A stretch of DNA of 64,000 bases from contig CALUUJ010000008.1 of assembly GCA_944323935.1 (NCBI GenBank), positions 1 to 64,000 of the forward strand, written 5' to 3'. Of the stretch, positions 10,607 through 19,495 are shown piece by piece. The notes under the pieces were generated by a model, which saw nothing but the letters and a program-made list of their open reading frames with translations, was not told where the DNA came from and made no database searches. The DNA is from Candidatus Gastranaerophilales bacterium (lineage in GTDB: Bacteria; Cyanobacteriota; Vampirovibrionia; Gastranaerophilales; Gastranaerophilaceae). The stretch's first letter is position 1. Each line of letters opens with the position of its first letter. The position numbers and the translations under genes are program-made.

Positions 10607-11914
10607 ATGTCAGTAATAGAAAAATTAGCAATTATTTCAGATACAATTACAAAGGTAATGAATTTTGTGTTGTCTGATGAATTAGTAAAACCTGATTTTG
10701 ACGAATATCTTGCCACTTTATCCGCCAAAAATGCAGATGCAGCTAGAATCCAAGTTCTTCTTATTCCTTACATTTTCGAAAGACGATTAACCGCAGACAG
10801 AAAAACAATAATTGAATTATTTGAAGAGAAAAATACAGATTTAACAACTACAGAAAAAGAAATTTTATCTAATCTTGCACAGTCTTTTGCTTCTGTTTTT
10901 GAAATAAGAAGAGTTCTTAGCAACGGATTTGAATTATATAATCTTGTTAATGAAAAAATGTATAAAGTTCTATCTTTAGTAAAAATGAATAATTTTAGGG
11001 GTATTACTCCCGGGCAATTTGCACTTTGTAGAATTTTTCCAATGAGTCAAGAATTTTATCTTTTAGAAATTTCAAATGTTCTTTCAAGTATAAACAAAGA
11101 AGAAGTATATAAATATGCAATAGCCAAAATAATAGAAAAACCTGAAGATGCATATGAGCAAAATCCGAAAAAACAAGAACAAATAGAAGAATTAGTAAAA
11201 AATTTCGGAAATAAATTTATTGAGTGTTTTGAAACAGATGAAATTATTACAACTAATCTTTATGCTGATAATTTAATTAATATGTTTAATATATACTGTG
11301 ATACTAACAATCTACCATCAAAAGAAGATATAGAGGCAAATATTAAACAAGTAGAAAATAATAGATATTTTAGTGTATCAGATTTTAAAAATTCTTATTC
11401 TGATTTTATGGAAAAGTCGTTAGAAGGTTTTTCGTCACATTCATCAACTTATGATATTGGTATCATTTATGATAAAGAACTTGGATTATTTGTTATTCCA
11501 TTTTATCAAACTTTTTGTAAAATTTTTGAGGTTGATGATTATAAGACAATTCAAGGCTATAAAGACTGCATAAAAAACTTTTTAGAAAATGACAAAGTTC
11601 CAGCTAATATAATTAAAAGAATTGCTGCTAAATATAACAACTTTATTAAAATAATAAACGAAATTTTAGAAACAAATTATAATATTGATTCTTTATTAAA
11701 CTATTATAAGCCAGATTCCGTTGATAAAAAAATATATTCTTCTGCTAGTGTTTTATATGCTTCAAAGATATTTGAACAAATGATGAATTTTGTTTCCAAT
11801 AAAGAAGAATCAAACAAAAAAAATGGCATTGATTATTCAAATGTAGGAAGAAATGACAAATGTCCTTGCGGAAGCGGTAAAAAATATAAGAACTGTTGCA
11901 TGCCGAAAGGATAG
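10607..11914 (+). CDS. Unknown helical protein with C-terminal SEC-C zinc motif
   Basis: The 435-residue protein is mostly helical and I do not recognise the body. The last 20 residues hold a SEC-C motif, 'RNDKCPCGSGKKYKNCC' (C-x-C-x8-C-C), the small zinc finger found at the end of SecA and on many unrelated proteins, where it can bind ribosomes or SecB. No signal peptide is seen. It follows pgeF by 2 nt with an AAGGGG site, so it belongs to the same operon, and it converges on nth. Confidence 0.75.
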   Translation: MSVIEKLAIISDTITKVMNFVLSDELVKPDFDEYLATLSAKNADAARIQVLLIPYIFERRLTADRKTIIELFEEKNTDLTTTEKEILSNLAQSFASVFEIRRVLSNGFELYNLVNEKMYKVLSLVKMNNFRGITPGQFALCRIFPMSQEFYLLEISNVLSSINKEEVYKYAIAKIIEKPEDAYEQNPKKQEQIEELVKNFGNKFIECFETDEIITTNLYADNLINMFNIYCDTNNLPSKEDIEANIKQVENNRYFSVSDFKNSYSDFMEKSLEGFSSHSSTYDIGIIYDKELGLFVIPFYQTFCKIFEVDDYKTIQGYKDCIKNFLENDKVPANIIKRIAAKYNNFIKIINEILETNYNIDSLLNYYKPDSVDKKIYSSASVLYASKIFEQMMNFVSNKEESNKKNGIDYSNVGRNDKCPCGSGKKYKNCCMPKG

Positions 11915-11918
11915 ATAT

Positions 11919-12560
11919 TTACTTCTTCTTTTTATAATATTTGCAATATTTTTGTAAATTACAAATTCCACAATTAGGTGTGATTGGTTTACATACATTT
12001 TGTCCAAGTGTAACAAAAAGTGTATTAATATCAGACCAATATCTTTTTGGCAAATTTGATTTCAAAGTAAATTCTGTTTCCTCAGGTTCTTTAGTTGAAA
12101 CGATACCAAGTCTGTTTGAAATTCTATGTACGTGAACATCAACACAAATGCTTGGCAAATTATAGCCCTTTGATTGAACCAGATTTGCAGTTTTTCTTCC
12201 CACACCCTTAAATTTTATAAGTTCTTCAATATCTTTAGGCACTATTGAATTGTAATTATAGTAAAGTTCACTGGCGATATTTAAAATTTGTTTTGCTTTA
12301 TTTTTATAAAAACCAACAGGATATATCGCTTTTTCTAAGTCTTCTATTTTAACATTTAGGAAGTCTTTTGGCGTTTTTCCTAGTTCAAGCATCCTCATTG
12401 TTGCAGGATATGTTGTTCTGTCATTTGTTCTTAATGATAAAATGCAGGCAATTAAAACAATAAAAGGATCCTGAATATCTTCCATAAACTGTACAAATTG
12501 CGTATATGGAAGATTCATTTCTTTTATGTTTTTTATTATTTCTTTAAAATTTTTAATCAT
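11919..12560 (-). CDS. nth: Endonuclease III (base-excision DNA glycosylase/AP lyase)
   Basis: The 213-residue HhH-GPD enzyme removes oxidised pyrimidines. The helix-hairpin-helix 'IKFKGVGRKTANLV' carries the catalytic Lys, and the catalytic Asp is in 'CVDVHVHRISNRLG'. The C-terminal [4Fe-4S] motif is C-x6-C-x2-C-x5-C in 'CKPITPNCGICNLQKYC'. Length is typical. No Shine-Dalgarno is present; a TAAAAT box ends 6 nt before the ATG on the minus strand, so it is a candidate leaderless gene. It converges on the SEC-C gene with 4 nt between stops. Confidence 0.95.
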   Translation of the reverse strand: MIKNFKEIIKNIKEMNLPYTQFVQFMEDIQDPFIVLIACILSLRTNDRTTYPATMRMLELGKTPKDFLNVKIEDLEKAIYPVGFYKNKAKQILNIASELYYNYNSIVPKDIEELIKFKGVGRKTANLVQSKGYNLPSICVDVHVHRISNRLGIVSTKEPEETEFTLKSNLPKRYWSDINTLFVTLGQNVCKPITPNCGICNLQKYCKYYKKKK

Positions 12561-12572
12561 AACTTTATTTTA
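12561..12572 (-). promoter_or_regulatory. -10 box for a leaderless nth mRNA
   Basis: On the minus strand TAAAAT (12572-12567) is followed by 6 nt (aaagtt) and the nth ATG. No ribosome site is present. This is the same arrangement as at ykgJ, uvrC and folP. Confidence 0.5.
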
Positions 12573-12636
12573 TCAGAAGTTATTGATTTATACATTATTT
12601 TAAGTTACCTTTTGCTATAAGGAGGATATGATATAA

Positions 12637-13515
12637 ATGAGCCGAAAATTTATAGGAACAATATATGGTGGAATTGCTGCAGCAAGTTATGGAACAAATC
12701 CGTTATTTGCACTTCCATTGTATGCTCGTGGAATTGGTGTTGATTCTGTTCTATTTTATCGGTATTCTCTTGCAATTATTATCTATTATATTTTATTAAA
12801 ATTTATAAAAAAAATTTCATTAAAATTATCGTTTAAAGATATTTTGCCTCTAATAATTCTTTCTATACTATTTGCAGGTTCTTCAATAACATTATTTAAT
12901 GCGTTTAAATATATTGATTCAGGTGTTGCTTGTACAATATTGTTTATTTATCCGATTTTCGTAGCATTAATAATGTCTTTATTTTTTAAAGAAAAAATAA
13001 CCAAAACAACTATTTCGGCACTTTTTTTAACATCAATCGGGATAGTTCTTTTGTATAACGGAAAGACAGAGCAAAGTTTAAATGCAACAGGAATTATGTA
13101 CATACTAACTTCTGCTCTTTTTTATGCTTTATACATTGTCTCAGTAAAAAATCTAAAAGGTGTAAAGAACATTCCATCCGAAAAGATGACATTTTATGTT
13201 ATTTTATTCAGCCTTCCGATTTTTATATTTAATTTAGATTTTTGTACACAATTACAAATTATAAATTCACCATTATTGTGGCTAAATATTCTTGGGTTAG
13301 CTATTTTCCCAACTATTCTGTCAATAGAAGCTACAAATATTTCTATAAAACTTATTGGTTCAACATATACTGCAATACTTGGAGCGTTGGAACCTTTAAC
13401 TGCTCTATTTTTTGGAGCACTACTTTTCCATGAAATTCTCACAACAAAAATAATAATTGGCATAATAGCCATTTTAACCGGAGTTATTTTAATAATTCTC
13501 AGGAAGAAAAAATAA
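12637..13515 (+). CDS. EamA/DMT-family transporter
   Basis: A 292-residue inner-membrane protein with about ten hydrophobic segments in two repeated halves, as in drug/metabolite transporters of the EamA family. The first half begins 'GTIYGGIAAASYGTNPLFAL', and the second has the typical 'LGALEPLTALFFGALLFHE' near the C-terminus. The exported substrate cannot be read from the sequence. An AAGGAGG site lies 11 nt before the ATG. A tiny ATG-ATA-TAA lies directly between that site and the start. Confidence 0.85.
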   Translation: MSRKFIGTIYGGIAAASYGTNPLFALPLYARGIGVDSVLFYRYSLAIIIYYILLKFIKKISLKLSFKDILPLIILSILFAGSSITLFNAFKYIDSGVACTILFIYPIFVALIMSLFFKEKITKTTISALFLTSIGIVLLYNGKTEQSLNATGIMYILTSALFYALYIVSVKNLKGVKNIPSEKMTFYVILFSLPIFIFNLDFCTQLQIINSPLLWLNILGLAIFPTILSIEATNISIKLIGSTYTAILGALEPLTALFFGALLFHEILTTKIIIGIIAILTGVILIILRKKK

Positions 13516-13534
13516 TTTTACAACATTTATAATT

Positions 13535-13543
13535 TGGTATAAT
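13535..13543 (+). promoter_or_regulatory. Extended -10 promoter of the aminotransferase gene
   Basis: TGGTATAAT at 13535-13543 is a TGn extended -10 with perfect TATAAT. It gives a leader of roughly 30 nt with an AAGGA ribosome site before the ATG at 13582. Confidence 0.55.
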
Positions 13544-13581
13544 ATAAAACTACATATTACACTGCAAATAAGGAATAACAA

Positions 13582-14763
13582 ATGTTTGAAAAATTTTATT
13601 CTGAAAGAATTAAGAACACTCCATCTTCTTTTATCAGAGAAATTTTAAAAGTCACAGAGAGTCCGGATATAATATCTTTTGCAGGTGGACTTCCTAATCC
13701 TATTTCTTTTCCACAAGAAGCATTAAAAATTTCTATGAATAGAATTGCAGACAAATATGGTTCAAAAATATATCAATATTCAACTACACTTGGACTTGAC
13801 AGTTTAAGACAATACATTGTAGACAGATATAAAAAACTCTGGAAAATGGATATTTCTATTGAAAATGTGATTATTACAACAGGTTCTCAACAAGCTTTAG
13901 ATTTGATTGGTAAAGTATTTGTTAATGACGGTGATAATGTAATGGTTGAGAAACCTTCATATTTAGGACTTTTGCAAGCTTTCTGCATGTTTAAAGCTAA
14001 TTTTGTTACAACAAAATTAAACGATGATGGCTTAGATATTGAAGATTTGAAAAATACACTTAAAACATATAAACCGAAAGTAGCATATTTAATTCCGAAT
14101 TTTCAAAATCCAACAGGCCTAACATATACAAAAGAAAATAGGGAGAAAGTTTTCGAATGCATTAAAGATGAAGATATGATTTTGATTCAAGATGATCCAT
14201 ATGGAGAGTTGAGATTTGAAGATAATGAAAGAATACCATATATTGGGATGAATCAAACAGAAAAGAATTTATATCTGGGTTCTTTCTCCAAAATTGTTAC
14301 CCCTGGTATGAGGCTTGGATATATAATAGGAAATAAAGAAATAATAAAAGAATTAGAAACTGCAAAACAAGCATCTGATTTACATTCGAATATATTTGGG
14401 CAGTATTTAATTGCAGATTATCTTTATAATAATGATTTAGATAAACACATTGAAAAAATTAAGGCATTATATAAATCTCAAGCAAATGCAATGATAAAAG
14501 CAATGGAAGAATATTTTCCGAAAACAGTTAAATTTACATATCCAAAAGGCGGTATGTTCACTTGGGTTACATTAGAAGAGGGAAAAGATGTTCTTAATTT
14601 ATTTGATAAAGCAATAAATAAGAAAGTGGCATTTGTCCCCGGGCATCCTTTCTATGTAAATCCGAATAAAGTAAATACTCTAAGATTGAATTATACTAAT
14701 GCTGATTCTGAAACAATAAAAGAAGGTATAATGCGTTTATCGGAAGCTTTAAAAGAAATATAA
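13582..14763 (+). CDS. PLP-dependent class I/II aminotransferase (2-aminoadipate/LysN-like)
   Basis: The 393-residue fold-type I aminotransferase carries 'TTGSQQALDLIGKVF', 'PNFQNPTGLTYT', the PLP Asp in 'IQDDPYGELRFE' and the Schiff-base Lys in 'LGSFSKIVTPGMRLGYI', then the substrate Arg in 'TLRLNYTN'. The N-terminal 'ISFAGGLPNPISFP' is typical of the LysN/MocR-like branch, which acts on 2-aminoadipate, branched-chain or aromatic amino acids. It lies just upstream of korA-korB, which oxidise 2-oxoacids. Together they could ferment amino acids, the aminotransferase giving the 2-oxoacid. Exact substrate is not known. It ends at a strong terminator, so korAB are expressed separately. Confidence 0.88.
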   Translation: MFEKFYSERIKNTPSSFIREILKVTESPDIISFAGGLPNPISFPQEALKISMNRIADKYGSKIYQYSTTLGLDSLRQYIVDRYKKLWKMDISIENVIITTGSQQALDLIGKVFVNDGDNVMVEKPSYLGLLQAFCMFKANFVTTKLNDDGLDIEDLKNTLKTYKPKVAYLIPNFQNPTGLTYTKENREKVFECIKDEDMILIQDDPYGELRFEDNERIPYIGMNQTEKNLYLGSFSKIVTPGMRLGYIIGNKEIIKELETAKQASDLHSNIFGQYLIADYLYNNDLDKHIEKIKALYKSQANAMIKAMEEYFPKTVKFTYPKGGMFTWVTLEEGKDVLNLFDKAINKKVAFVPGHPFYVNPNKVNTLRLNYTNADSETIKEGIMRLSEALKEI

Positions 14764-14776
14764 AACTTAGGAACCC

Positions 14777-14814
14777 AGAAAAATTATTAATACTTTTTAA
14801 TAATTTTTCTTTTT
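14777..14814 (+). terminator. A+T-rich terminator after the aminotransferase gene
   Basis: A perfect 14-bp inverted repeat (14777-14790 with 14797-14810, loop 6 nt) is followed by TTTT. The stem is A+T-rich but long. Confidence 0.7.
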
Positions 14815-14856
14815 GGTATTTAGTAATAAAATCATGTTTAGGGGGATATAAGTACA

Positions 14857-16647
14857 ATGAAAGATTTAAAAATCAAAATATCAGGTACTTCCGGGCAAGG
14901 TATTATTAGTTCCGGTGATATTTTATCATATGCAACAGCAAGAAAAGGTTATTATGTTACAACATATAGAGCATTTCCTTCTGAAATAAGGGGTGACGGA
15001 AAATGTTATTACACATTGAGAATAAGTGAACACAAAGCATTAACTGCAACAGGAAGCACTGATATACTTGTATGTCTTGATGAAGATACTATTTATGAAT
15101 GCATAAGTTCAATGACACAAAATGGTATTTTAATATATGATAGTGATTTAGTAAAAGAATTAAAAATAGAACGACAAGATATAATTCCTTATTCTATTCC
15201 TTTAGCGACTATAGCAAAATCAATTAATAGTGAACGTTCAAGGAATATGGTTGCATTGGGAGTGGTTGTAGCCATTTTGAAAAATTTACATTTAGAAGAG
15301 CAAATTTTAAAAGATATTGAATTACGTTATAGATTAAAATCGCAAGAAATAATTGACTTAAATAAAAAAGCATTAAATGCTGGTTTAAAGTATGTAGAAG
15401 AAAATCTTGAAAGAAAAGATGCCTATGATAAAGCAGAAATGAAATCAACCGGTGCTAAGTTAATAATGTCCGGTAATGAAGCTATCGGTTTAGCGGCATT
15501 AACAGCTGGCTGCAGATTTTTTTCTGGGTATCCTATTACACCTGCAACTGAAATAATGGAGTGGCTTGCAAAAGAATTGCCAAAATTTGGCGGTAAGATG
15601 ATTCAATGTGAAGATGAAATTGCGGCTATAAATTATGCACTCGGAGCTTCTTATGCCGGAGTTAAATCAATGACGGCAACTTCAGGTCCGGGTTTTTCTT
15701 TAATGCAGGAAGCACTAGGTTTAGCATCTATGGCAGAACTTCCTGTTGTAATAGCAGATGTACAAAGGTGCGGACCAAGTACAGGTGTTCCAACAAAGAC
15801 AGAACAAAGCGATTTATTTGCGGCAATGTATGGTACACATGGTGATTGTCCGAAAATTGTTCTTGCTCCAATGGATGTTGCAGATTGTTTCTATCAAACA
15901 ATTAATGCATTTAACTTTGCAGAACAATATCAGGTTCCCGTTATTATACTTTCTGATGCTTCATTGGGTCCAAGAAGAGAATGCGTAGACTTAATAGACA
16001 TTGAAAATATAAAAATAGTAAATAGACAAAAACCAGACTTGAAAGAGGGGGATATATATAACAGGTATCAAGATACAGAAACAGGAATTTCTCCAATAAC
16101 TTGTCCGGGCGATAAATATGGTGAACATGTAATAACAGGACTTGAACACACAGAAGCAAATGCTCCGACTCCTGATCCAAATGTTCATAGGCAAATGACT
16201 GAAAAAAGATTCAGAAAATTAGAAACAGCAGCAGGTCAATTTTCGAAGGCAAAAACTTATGGCGATGATGATGCAACAATTGGTATTATAAGTTGGGGCT
16301 CAACTTCAGGTCCTGTATTTGAAGCAATAGATAAAGCTGCTGAAAAAGGTATAAAAGTTCAGGCTTTATATCCGAGAACTTTGTATCCACTTCCAACTGA
16401 CTGGATAAAAGGCTTCATAAAAAATAAAGAAGTTGTGATTGTAGTAGAAGCAAACTATAATGCTCAGTTTAAATCTACTATTGTTGAAAGGTGTGCACAT
16501 ATAAATAAAGGAATGGAAGTATTAGAATTTCTCAAGTATGATGGAACTCCTTTCACTCCTGAAGAAATTTTTGAAGAAATAGAAAAAGTTGCAAAACTTC
16601 AAGAAGAAAAAAATCAACTTTCAACAAATAAACATACTCATTTTTAA
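14857..16647 (+). CDS. korA: 2-oxoacid:ferredoxin oxidoreductase, fused gamma-alpha subunit (KorA type)
   Basis: This 596-residue protein joins a gamma domain (residues 1-180, 'ISGTSGQGIISSGDILSYA') to an alpha/PYR domain (about 200-590). The alpha part has 'SGNEAIGLAALTAGCRFFSG', 'YPITPATEIMEWLA', 'CEDEIAAINYALGASYAG' and 'TSGPGFSLMQEA'. With KorB it forms an enzyme that converts a 2-oxoacid plus CoA to acyl-CoA, CO2 and reduced ferredoxin. The gamma-alpha fusion without a separate ferredoxin-like delta subunit is typical of 2-oxoglutarate and some branched-chain enzymes. It is preceded by a GGGGG-type ribosome site and followed 14 nt later by korB. Confidence 0.92.
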   Translation: MKDLKIKISGTSGQGIISSGDILSYATARKGYYVTTYRAFPSEIRGDGKCYYTLRISEHKALTATGSTDILVCLDEDTIYECISSMTQNGILIYDSDLVKELKIERQDIIPYSIPLATIAKSINSERSRNMVALGVVVAILKNLHLEEQILKDIELRYRLKSQEIIDLNKKALNAGLKYVEENLERKDAYDKAEMKSTGAKLIMSGNEAIGLAALTAGCRFFSGYPITPATEIMEWLAKELPKFGGKMIQCEDEIAAINYALGASYAGVKSMTATSGPGFSLMQEALGLASMAELPVVIADVQRCGPSTGVPTKTEQSDLFAAMYGTHGDCPKIVLAPMDVADCFYQTINAFNFAEQYQVPVIILSDASLGPRRECVDLIDIENIKIVNRQKPDLKEGDIYNRYQDTETGISPITCPGDKYGEHVITGLEHTEANAPTPDPNVHRQMTEKRFRKLETAAGQFSKAKTYGDDDATIGIISWGSTSGPVFEAIDKAAEKGIKVQALYPRTLYPLPTDWIKGFIKNKEVVIVVEANYNAQFKSTIVERCAHINKGMEVLEFLKYDGTPFTPEEIFEEIEKVAKLQEEKNQLSTNKHTHF

Positions 16648-16661
16648 TAAGAGGAAAAAAT

Positions 16662-17507
16662 ATGGAAGCAAATGATTATAAAGGTAGAGTAAAACCATCT
16701 TGGTGTCCCGGGTGTGGAAATCACGCGGTATTAATGGCATTGAAGAAAGCAATGGCAGAATTAAACTATCAAACACATGAAACAGCGATTGTTTCAGGTA
16801 TTGGTTGTTCCAGTAGATTTCCGTTCTTTATGTCAACATATGGTTTTCATACTATACATGGTAGGGCATTACCTGTTGCTATAGGTCTAAAACAAGCAAA
16901 GCCTGAAATTAATGTAATTGCAGTTGGCGGTGATGGTGATGGTTTAAGTATAGGCGGTAATCATTTTATTCATGCAGGAAGAAAAAATCCGAATATTACA
17001 TATATTATGATGGATAATGAAATATATGCATTAACAAAAGGACAATGTTCACCGACATCAAGGCAAGGTACGATTACAAAATGCAACCCATATGCCTGGA
17101 CAGCTGACAGATTAAATCCTGTATTGATGGCACTATCTCTTAATGCTTCTTATGTAGCCAGAAGTCATTCGGGAAATATAAAGCAAGTCGAAGAACTAAT
17201 TCTTGGAGGTCTAAAACACAAAGGATTTTCATTTATACACATAGTTTCACCTTGTGTTCAATACAACAAGGTTTCTTCTTTTGAGAAAATTAAAGAATTA
17301 GTTAGAGATTTGCCATCTGATCATAATGTTGAGGACAGAGCAAATGCTATGAAATACGCTTTTTCTCCGGAAGGTTTATATACAGGTGTATTTTATAAAA
17401 TAAACAGACCAACTTATGAAGAAAGATATCAAGAGGTTATAAAAATAGCAAAACAAAATATTACTGAAAATTATTCGGTAAAAGATGTAATGAAACAATT
17501 TCAATAG
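16662..17507 (+). CDS. korB: 2-oxoacid:ferredoxin oxidoreductase, beta (TPP) subunit
   Basis: The 281-residue partner of KorA binds thiamine diphosphate and one [4Fe-4S] cluster. It shows 'WCPGCGNHAVLMALKKA' with two cluster cysteines, 'SGIGCSSRFPFF', 'HGRALPVAIGLK', the TPP-Mg motif 'VGGDGDGLSIGGNHF' and 'DNEIYALTKGQCSPTS'. Length fits the family. An AGAGGA ribosome site lies 8 nt upstream. It should supply reduced ferredoxin to the hydrogenase at 22.8-26.9 kb and to biosynthesis. Confidence 0.93.
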   Translation: MEANDYKGRVKPSWCPGCGNHAVLMALKKAMAELNYQTHETAIVSGIGCSSRFPFFMSTYGFHTIHGRALPVAIGLKQAKPEINVIAVGGDGDGLSIGGNHFIHAGRKNPNITYIMMDNEIYALTKGQCSPTSRQGTITKCNPYAWTADRLNPVLMALSLNASYVARSHSGNIKQVEELILGGLKHKGFSFIHIVSPCVQYNKVSSFEKIKELVRDLPSDHNVEDRANAMKYAFSPEGLYTGVFYKINRPTYEERYQEVIKIAKQNITENYSVKDVMKQFQ

Positions 17508-17516
17508 GTGAAAGAT

Positions 17517-18710
17517 ATGACAAAAACAAAAAGAATAATTATAACAATATTAGCAATAATAGGTTTAGCATTATCAATAGAACTTTGTATAGTATACTAT
17601 AATGCTAATTTTGCAATAGATGCAACTCCCAGCATTTGTGCGATAAGCGATAAAATGGATTGCGATAGTGTTGCAAAAACTTCTTATTCTCAATTTTTTG
17701 GGGTTCCATTGGCTTTATGGGGTGTTTTATTGTATTTATTCTTTTTATTCATGACATATGTAGACAAATTGCAAAATATAAAAGGATTTGGAATATTAAA
17801 AGTATTTAAAAATCCTTCTTCTTATATTTTTTGTATAGCTTTATTATCATTTATTATTTCAATGATATTAGGTTGTATTTCAGTATTTAAAATTGATTCA
17901 ATATGTGTATTTTGCTTTATGACATATTTTGTTGACTTATTAATAACAATTTCAGCCAAAACAAAAGGCGTATCTATTTCTAATGAGATAAAAACAAGTT
18001 TTTCCGATTTTATTTCAGCACTAAAAGATGGCAAAAATGTTTTTTGGTTTGTACTAATTCTTCTCCTGTTTATTTCTATTCTAGTATATACAAGCGTTTC
18101 GAATATATTAACACCACAGATTGCAAAAATGAAACAATTTGAACAGTATTTTAAACTATATGATTCTGAAGTTGAGAAAAACATAATGGGACCAAAAGAT
18201 GCAGATATTGTAATTAACGAATATATGGATTTTAACTGCGGAGGATGTTTCTTCTCACAATTGTATTTACACAGACTTGTTTCTGAATTTGAAAATGTAA
18301 AAGTTATACAACGTATAATTCCACTGGAAAAAGAATGTAATCATAATATGCGTTTTGATGGTCACAAGGGCTCTTGCTTAAAAGCAAAATATGCACTGGC
18401 CGCAGCAAAACAAAATATGTACTGGCAAATGGCTGATGTTTTATTTAACGAAGCGCCTGATTCAGAAAAGGAAATTATAGAAGAAGCAAGACTTTTGGAT
18501 TTGGACATAAAAAAACTCAAAGAAGATGCAAATAGTGAACAAGTAAAAAATGAAATTCAAGAAATGATAAAATATGCAGACTCTCAAAATATTACAGGTA
18601 CTCCAACTTTTGTAATCGGAGTAAATAAGAAAATAGGCATTAATTCTTATGGGGAATTTAAAAAATATATTATAGAACAAGGTGGAAAAGAAAAAGTTAA
18701 TCATGACTAA
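17517..18710 (+). CDS. VKOR-thioredoxin (DsbA-like) fusion, periplasmic disulfide formation
   Basis: A 397-residue membrane protein that couples quinone reduction to disulfide formation. The first 160 residues are a VKOR domain with about five membrane segments. C41 and C49 form the loop pair ('SICAISDKMDC') and C130-x2-C133 ('CVFC') is the active site. A second part (about 220-395) is a DsbA-like thioredoxin fold with C241-G-G-C244 in 'FNCGGCFF' and the cis-Pro loop 'TGTPTFVIG'. VKOR-thioredoxin fusions are well known in cyanobacteria and relatives. The ATG at 17517 is chosen over the in-frame GTG at 17508 because AGGTGA lies just before it. It follows korB immediately and overlaps queH. Confidence 0.9.
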   Translation: MTKTKRIIITILAIIGLALSIELCIVYYNANFAIDATPSICAISDKMDCDSVAKTSYSQFFGVPLALWGVLLYLFFLFMTYVDKLQNIKGFGILKVFKNPSSYIFCIALLSFIISMILGCISVFKIDSICVFCFMTYFVDLLITISAKTKGVSISNEIKTSFSDFISALKDGKNVFWFVLILLLFISILVYTSVSNILTPQIAKMKQFEQYFKLYDSEVEKNIMGPKDADIVINEYMDFNCGGCFFSQLYLHRLVSEFENVKVIQRIIPLEKECNHNMRFDGHKGSCLKAKYALAAAKQNMYWQMADVLFNEAPDSEKEIIEEARLLDLDIKKLKEDANSEQVKNEIQEMIKYADSQNITGTPTFVIGVNKKIGINSYGEFKKYIIEQGGKEKVNHD

Positions 18711-19245
18711 AGATGTATTGATCCACGCTTGCTGTGCTGTTTGTAGTGCATACCCGATAGAAAAGTTACGAGAGTTGGGTTATAATCCTATTTTGTACTT
18801 TTTTAATCCAAATATTTTTCCTCAAGAAGAATTTGACAGAAGGCTAAATGAATTAGTGAAATATTCAAAGAAGAAGAATGTTGAATTGATTATAGAAAAG
18901 CAAAATTCGGAAGACTGGTATAATGCTATAGCAGGACTGGAAAATGAACCTGAACGAGGTAAAAGATGTTCAAGATGCTTTGAATATAGGTTATTATATA
19001 CAGTTTTAAAGGCATTCAAACTAGAATATCAATATTTTACAACAACACTTACTGTAAGTCCGCATAAAAATTCAAAAGTTATTTTTGAAATTGCCCAAGA
19101 ACTTGCAAAAAAATATGAACTTACTTTTTTAGATATTGATTTTAAAAAAGAGAACGGTTTTCTAAAGACAATGCAAATTGCAAAACAAGAAGACTTTTAT
19201 CGTCAAACATATTGCGGTTGCGAGTTTAGTATGTTTCACAATTAG
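18703..19245 (+). CDS. queH: Epoxyqueuosine reductase QueH (DUF208)
   Basis: The 180-residue protein reduces epoxyqueuosine to queuosine in tRNA, the last step of the pathway. It carries the QueH cysteine pattern: 'HACCAVCSAYPIEKL' at the start, 'RCSRCFEYRL' in the middle and 'YCGCEFS' at the end. These bind an Fe-S cluster and a nearby metal. The start at 18703 is chosen because it begins exactly at the homologous region; the ATG overlaps the end of the VKOR gene (ATGACTAA). Its 3' end overlaps the facing GIY-YIG gene by 20 nt. Confidence 0.92.
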   Translation: MTKDVLIHACCAVCSAYPIEKLRELGYNPILYFFNPNIFPQEEFDRRLNELVKYSKKKNVELIIEKQNSEDWYNAIAGLENEPERGKRCSRCFEYRLLYTVLKAFKLEYQYFTTTLTVSPHKNSKVIFEIAQELAKKYELTFLDIDFKKENGFLKTMQIAKQEDFYRQTYCGCEFSMFHN

Positions 19246-19495
19246 AAATCAATTTATCTTTTTCTGTTCTTTTTAATTTTTTTATTCTGCATTCTTCTTT
19301 CAGTGCATCATTCTTTTTATCAAATTCTTTAATATAAACCAGTTTCAATGGCTTATTTGCCCTTGTATATTTAGCACCTTTACCTTCACAATGAAGTTTG
19401 TATCTTTTTCTTATGTCAGTAGTATATCCGCAATACAATTTATTATTCACGGTTAATATAATGTAAACAAAATGTTTTTTGTTTTTTTCAGGCAT
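19226..19495 (-). CDS. GIY-YIG domain protein, UPF0213 type
   Basis: An 89-residue single-domain GIY-YIG nuclease-fold protein: 'FVYIILTVNNKLYCGYTTDI', then the Arg in 'RKRYKLHCEGKGAKYTR', and the Glu region 'DALKEECRIKKLKR'. This family (YhbQ-like) is widespread and chromosomal and probably acts in DNA repair or processing. It is not a homing endonuclease. Its start overlaps the end of dus by 8 nt, so the two are co-transcribed. Confidence 0.88.
   Translation of the reverse strand: MPEKNKKHFVYIILTVNNKLYCGYTTDIRKRYKLHCEGKGAKYTRANKPLKLVYIKEFDKKNDALKEECRIKKLKRTEKDKLISNCETY

Noticed and set aside
12628..12636. ATG-ATA-TAA minimal frame directly before the EamA transporter start, as a regulatory upstream ORF
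   Set aside because: Its ATG is only 2 nt from the AAGGAGG site, too close for initiation; the ATG at 12637 is 11 nt away and fits better. The three-codon frame is probably chance.
19226..19495. GIY-YIG protein as a homing endonuclease or mobile gene
   Set aside because: It is the small single-domain UPF0213 type, coupled to dus in an ordinary operon, without intron or intein context.
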